A DNA stretch of 10,252 nt from the NCBI GenBank assembly GCA_018678395.1, contig JAHHMJ010000610.1, forward strand, positions 1-10,252, read 5' to 3'. The DNA is from Gemmatimonadota bacterium (GTDB lineage: Bacteria; Gemmatimonadota; Gemmatimonadetes; Longimicrobiales; Gaopeijiaceae). The notes under the pieces were generated by a model that saw nothing but the letters and a program-made list of their open reading frames with translations, was not told the origin of the DNA and did no database searches. Within the stretch, counting starts at the first letter, position 1, and the number at the start of each line of letters is the position of its first letter. The position numbers and the translations under genes are program-made. This document shows, one piece after another, positions 7,440 through 10,252 of the stretch.

Positions 7440-8726
7440 ATGTCCGCTCCCTCGCACACCGCGGCCCGCAAGATCCTGCTCGTCGACTGCGACGCCTTCT
7501 ACGTGCAGGTCGCGCGGCTCGAGGATCCGGAGGGTGCCGGGAGGGCCGAGTACCTGATCGTCGGCGGCTCGTCGAGCGGTCGCGGCGTGGTCACCTCGGC
7601 GTCGTATTCCTGTCGGGAGTTCGGGGTCCACAGCGCGATGCCGACCGGCCGGGCCCTCCGCCTCTGTCCGCAGGCGATGGTCGCGCCCGTGTCCCGGTCC
7701 GCCTGTTCCGAGCGCAGCCGACGCGTGCGCGACGCGCTTCGCACGTTGGCTCCCCTCGTGCAGGCCGCCTCGATCGACGAGTTCTACCTCGACCTCACGG
7801 GTATGGACCGCATGTTGGCCGGCGAGTCCCTGGTCGAGAGCGGGCAACGCATCCAGGCGGCGGTTCTCGCCGCCTCCGACATCCGCGTCTCGATCGGGGG
7901 AGGCACGAACCGGCTGGTCGCCAAGCTGGCGGCCGGTCGCGCAAAGCCCAACGGCGTTTTCGTCGTGCCTCCCGGGGGCGAGGCGGACTTCATCGCCGAG
8001 CTGGCGCTCGCCGACCTTCCCGGGGTCGGGCCGAAGCTCGTGGCGGCGCTCTCCGAACGGGGGTTGCGCGGCGTAGCCGACGTACGCAGGGTGGAGCGGG
8101 ACTGGCTGGAGCGCTGGTTGGGGGACAGCCGGGCCGAGTGGCTGCTCCGGCGCGTCTGGGGGCGCGACGACAGCCCGGTAGTCCACGGGGAGCGCCGGAA
8201 GTCGGTGAGTTCTGAGCGGACCTTCTCGCGAGACCTCGACACCACAGAGGAGTTGGAGCGGGAGCTTCTCCGCCTGTCGGTGTCCGTGACCGCGTCACTC
8301 CGCAAGGAAGGGCTGCGCGCGCGAACCCTCTCGGTGAAGGTGCGCACCAGCGACTTCACGACCCGTCAGCGCGCGCATACCTTCGGGGACCCCGTCGAAT
8401 CGGACACCGTGGTCTTCCCGGTTGCGCGCCGCCTGCTCGCCGAGTTGCGCGCGCGCCGCCGCGGTCGCGTCCGGCTCCTCGGAGTCGGGTTGTCGAACCT
8501 CGTTGCCCACGACGTCCCCGCGCAGCTCGCGCTCTTTACCGAGGGTGTCCACGCGCCCGGAGACTCCGAGACCGAGCGCGACCGCGCACTGGCGCGCACC
8601 GTCGACGTGTTGCGGACGCGGTTCGGCAAGGATGCCGTGCTCCCGGGGCGTATCGTCGACCCATCTCCCGGGCGCCTCGAGACCCTACGCAGCGCCGACG
8701 GCCGCGAACCCGAATCCCCGTCCTGA
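7440..8726 (+). CDS. dinB: DNA polymerase IV (Y-family translesion polymerase)
   Basis: A low-fidelity DNA polymerase that copies past damaged bases. From ATG 7440 it has 428 residues. The catalytic palm shows D16 in LLVDCDAFY and D113/E114 in SIDEFYLDL; the fingers region [25 protein letters not shown] (55-77 with flanks) is typical of DinB. The little-finger region (about 250-350) follows, then a beta-clamp-binding motif QLALF at 362-366, with about 62 residues after it including [10 protein letters not shown]. The steric-gate position, F13 in E. coli DinB, is Y21. An in-frame ATG at 7320 would add 40 Arg/Pro-rich residues and leave 17 bp between divergent starts, so I reject it. The stop overlaps the next start by one base (TGATG). 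Neighbours suggest a stress link with sod, but no SOS box was recognised. Confidence 0.95.
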   Translation: MSAPSHTAARKILLVDCDAFYVQVARLEDPEGAGRAEYLIVGGSSSGRGVVTSASYSCREFGVHSAMPTGRALRLCPQAMVAPVSRSACSERSRRVRDALRTLAPLVQAASIDEFYLDLTGMDRMLAGESLVESGQRIQAAVLAASDIRVSIGGGTNRLVAKLAAGRAKPNGVFVVPPGGEADFIAELALADLPGVGPKLVAALSERGLRGVADVRRVERDWLERWLGDSRAEWLLRRVWGRDDSPVVHGERRKSVSSERTFSRDLDTTEELERELLRLSVSVTASLRKEGLRARTLSVKVRTSDFTTRQRAHTFGDPVESDTVVFPVARRLLAELRARRRGRVRLLGVGLSNLVAHDVPAQLALFTEGVHAPGDSETERDRALARTVDVLRTRFGKDAVLPGRIVDPSPGRLETLRSADGREPESPS

Positions 8727-9538
8727 TGCCCCGCCTCGAGCCGTTTCCCACCCGCCGCTTGCCCGTCGTGGGCATGGTCCACCTTCCCCCACTCCCGGGG
8801 GCTCCGGACTACGACGAGGACATGCGGGCGATTCTTTCCCGAGTCACCGACGACGTCGAAGTGCTCTGCACCGCGGGGTTCGATGGAGTGATCGTCGAGA
8901 ACTACGGGGATACCCCGTTCCACCCGGAGGCCGTCCCGCCCGAGACCATCGCCGCCATGACGCTCTGCGTCGATGCGGCGGTTCGTACGGCCGGCGAGCG
9001 AGCGGTCGGGGTCAACGTCCTTCGCAACGACGCCGGCGCCGCTCTCGGCATCGCGGCGGTCACCGGCGCGGCCTTCATCCGAGTCAATGTGCACGCGGGA
9101 ACGATGTGGACCGACCAAGGGGCCATCACCGGGCAGGCTCATCGGACCCTGCGCGAACGACGGGCGCTCGGGGCCGACGTAGCCCTTCTCACGGACGTGC
9201 ACGTGAAGCACGCGGTGCCCACCCCGGGCCTGGAGATCGAAGACGCCGCGCGTGACCTGTGGGAGCGGGCGGGCTCGGACGGGTTGATCGTATCCGGCTC
9301 AGGCACCGGGCAGCCGACCGATCCGGACCGGGTCGCCCGGATCCGATCGGCCGTCCCCTCCGCGCCCCTGTGGATCGGGAGCGGAACTTCGCCGGAGTCC
9401 CTCGACGACCTCGTCCGTGCCGGGGCGACCGGCTTCATCGTCGGCTCGTGGGTCCAACACCACGGGACCGCCGGAACCGGTGTCGACCCCGACCGCGCTC
9501 GTGCGTTCGTCGGCGCCGTGCAGGCGAGGCGGGGCTGA
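8726..9538 (+). CDS. BtpA/SgcQ family TIM-barrel protein
   Basis: A 270-residue member of the BtpA family. In cyanobacteria the founding member affects photosystem I accumulation; in other bacteria the role is unknown, and the fold resembles phosphate-binding TIM barrels. Signatures run the full length: VVGMVHLPPLPGAP (14-27), DGVIVENYGDTPF (53-65), AVGVNVLRND (93-102), FIRVNVHAG (117-125), LLTDVHVKHA (154-163), GLIVSGSGTG (186-195), LWIGSGTSPES (215-225) and GFIVGSWV (236-243). Its ATG shares one base with the dinB stop, and the DUF983 gene starts 4 bases after its stop, so it is probably co-transcribed with both. There is no signal peptide or membrane helix, so it is cytoplasmic. No photosynthesis gene is seen in the window. 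Family assignment is firm; function is unknown. Confidence 0.92.
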   Translation: MPRLEPFPTRRLPVVGMVHLPPLPGAPDYDEDMRAILSRVTDDVEVLCTAGFDGVIVENYGDTPFHPEAVPPETIAAMTLCVDAAVRTAGERAVGVNVLRNDAGAALGIAAVTGAAFIRVNVHAGTMWTDQGAITGQAHRTLRERRALGADVALLTDVHVKHAVPTPGLEIEDAARDLWERAGSDGLIVSGSGTGQPTDPDRVARIRSAVPSAPLWIGSGTSPESLDDLVRAGATGFIVGSWVQHHGTAGTGVDPDRARAFVGAVQARRG

Positions 9539-9542
9539 GGCC

Positions 9543-10004
9543 ATGCCGAACGCACCCCGCGACCCCGTACAGTTCGACCTGCGGCGCTGGTTGCGCCACC
9601 TGGGTCGCGGGCTGCGCCGCCGATGCCCGCATTGCGGCAGCGCCGGACTCTTTCGGCGCTGGATGGTGATGGAGCGGAACTGCCCCGGGTGTCACCTGAT
9701 CCTGGATCGCAACGAGCCCGACTACTTCCTCGGCAGCTACGTCGTCAACTTCGTCACGGCCGAGTTCGTCATCGCCCTCGGCACGCTGGGGGCCGTGCTG
9801 TGGACCTGGCCCGACGTGCCGTGGAACGGGATCAAGTGGACCCTGATCGCGCTCATGATCCCCGTCCCGATCCTCTTCTACCCGGTCGCGAAGACGTTCT
9901 GGCTCGCCATCGACCTCACGCTTCGCCCGCCGACCTTCGCCGACTTCGAGGGCCACGGCGAAAACGACCCGAGCCCGGAAGCGCGGCTTCCGGGCTCGAG
10001 CTGA
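9543..10004 (+). CDS. DUF983 family zinc-ribbon membrane protein
   Basis: A small membrane protein of 153 residues from a family of unknown function. The N-terminal cytoplasmic part has two CxxC pairs (C28/C31 in RCPHCGS and C47/C50 in CPGCH), a likely zinc ribbon. These are followed by the family pattern DRNEPDYFLGSYVVNF (56-70) and two membrane helices (about 66-88 and 98-118) ending in KTFWLAIDLTLRP. I chose the ATG at 9543, which lies 4 bases after the btpA stop. A longer in-frame start at 9417 would put 42 Pro/Ser/Arg-rich residues inside btpA and is unlikely. It is the last gene of the dinB-btpA-DUF983 unit. The last ten or so codons form one half and the loop of a strong hairpin, so the poorly conserved tail may be shaped by the terminator. 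Confidence 0.9.
   Translation: MPNAPRDPVQFDLRRWLRHLGRGLRRRCPHCGSAGLFRRWMVMERNCPGCHLILDRNEPDYFLGSYVVNFVTAEFVIALGTLGAVLWTWPDVPWNGIKWTLIALMIPVPILFYPVAKTFWLAIDLTLRPPTFADFEGHGENDPSPEARLPGSS
9971..9997. terminator. Perfect 12-bp hairpin at the DUF983 3' end, shared by convergent genes
   Basis: GAGCCCGGAAGC pairs perfectly with GCTTCCGGGCTC around a 3-base loop. It lies inside the coding sequence and ends 4 bases before the stop codon. On the plus strand it is followed by a pyrimidine-rich CCTTCTTC after the stop; on the minus strand a TTTT run follows a few bases past the stem. It is well placed to end transcription of both the dinB operon and the convergent symporter gene. Confidence 0.65.
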
Positions 10005-10023
10005 GAGGTCCTTCTTCGCGGGC

Positions 10024-10038
10024 GCCGGCGCCGCCGGC
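10024..10038. terminator. Small GC hairpin between DUF983 and the symporter gene
   Basis: Two copies of the self-complementary GCCGGC separated by 3 bases lie in the 44-bp convergent gap, 10 bases past the symporter stop on the minus strand. It might help termination, but there is no T-run, and such repeats are common in DNA this GC-rich. Confidence 0.25.
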
Positions 10039-10048
10039 CCCCTCGGGA

Positions 10049-10252
10049 TCAGGGCTTCTTCGGCTGCTTCTCCCAGGGCTTGCGTGCGAAGTACGAACGC
10101 GTCTCCTCCCGCACCTGTCCCGACAGCAGGAGCAGTGCGATGAGATTGGGGACGATGACGATCGCCAGCGCCACATCGCCGAGTGACCACACCACGGCAA
10201 GCGGCGCGACCGCCCCGACGAAGTGCATCGCCACGAAGACGGCCTTGTACGG
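10049..10252 (-). CDS. Sodium:alanine (AGCS) symporter family protein, C-terminal fragment (5' end beyond window)
   Basis: The last 67 residues of an inner-membrane sodium-coupled amino-acid carrier. The visible frame is open to the right edge and ends at TGA (10051-10049). It shows one hydrophobic helix with FVGAVAPLAVVWSLGDVA, a second with VPNLIALLLLSG, then a basic cytoplasmic tail (REETRSYFARK, ending KKP). The pattern of valine/alanine-rich helix, WxLxDVA and PNLIALLLLS matches the end of AGCS-family alanine/glycine transporters. An internal ATG at 10228 is only a methionine in the chain, not a start. The gene converges on the DUF983 gene, 44 bp away. Substrate cannot be judged from this fragment. 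Confidence 0.82.
   Translation of the reverse strand, partial: PYKAVFVAMHFVGAVAPLAVVWSLGDVALAIVIVPNLIALLLLSGQVREETRSYFARKPWEKQPKKP

Noticed and set aside
7056..8186. 376-residue minus-strand open frame spanning the 5' ends of sod and dinB
   Set aside because: It would cover two well-supported genes and their shared control region and has no family similarity that I recognise.
8366..9211. 281-residue minus-strand open frame antisense to dinB and btpA
   Set aside because: No domain; both genes on the plus strand are intact and well matched to families.
1..10252. Mobile element, defence island or CRISPR content
   Set aside because: No transposase, integrase, nuclease cassette, repeat array or composition break is visible; all genes belong to common chromosomal families.

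Overview
The window is very GC-rich, densely packed bacterial chromosomal DNA. It holds nine protein-coding genes; the two at the edges run off the window. I see no rRNA, tRNA, CRISPR array, transposase, integrase or phage gene, and codon and base composition look even throughout. A sigma-54-type two-component system, a DUF5715/LysM envelope protein, BtpA and DUF983 proteins and very GC-rich coding would fit a Gemmatimonadota-like or similar high-GC, non-actinobacterial Gram-negative lineage. That placement is an inference and was not tested.

Left block (1-3882, minus strand): a tight three-gene operon read right to left. It encodes a membrane sensor histidine kinase of PilS/NtrB type, an NtrC/PilR-type sigma-54 activator, and a family 2 glycosyltransferase of the dolichol-phosphate-mannose-synthase type. 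Each junction is a 4-base start/stop overlap (ATGA, then GTGA), so the genes are probably translationally coupled. The glycosyltransferase starts at GTG and continues past the left edge.

Middle block: a 127-bp divergent region with a perfect 8-bp inverted repeat separates the kinase from adenine deaminase (ade, plus strand, 4010-5713). Convergent to ade, 28 bp away, is a secreted DUF5715/M15-like protein with a C-terminal LysM domain (minus strand). Upstream of that gene lies a 127-bp stretch with a strong hairpin (probable sod terminator) and an unusually AT-rich patch with a short direct repeat (possible promoter/operator).

Right block: a Mn-type superoxide dismutase (minus strand) is divergent from DNA polymerase IV (dinB, plus strand) across 137 bp. 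dinB, a BtpA-family TIM-barrel protein and a DUF983 zinc-ribbon membrane protein form a compact plus-strand operon (a 1-base overlap, then a 4-base gap). It ends at a perfect 12-bp hairpin encoded by the last codons of the DUF983 gene. The window closes with the C-terminus of a convergent sodium:amino-acid (AGCS) symporter.

Most of the content is recognisable housekeeping or stress function. I find no convincing new multi-gene system. The points most worth a second look are the PilS/PilR-like pair coupled to a glycosyltransferase, the dinB-btpA-DUF983 operon, and the regulatory inverted and direct repeats.
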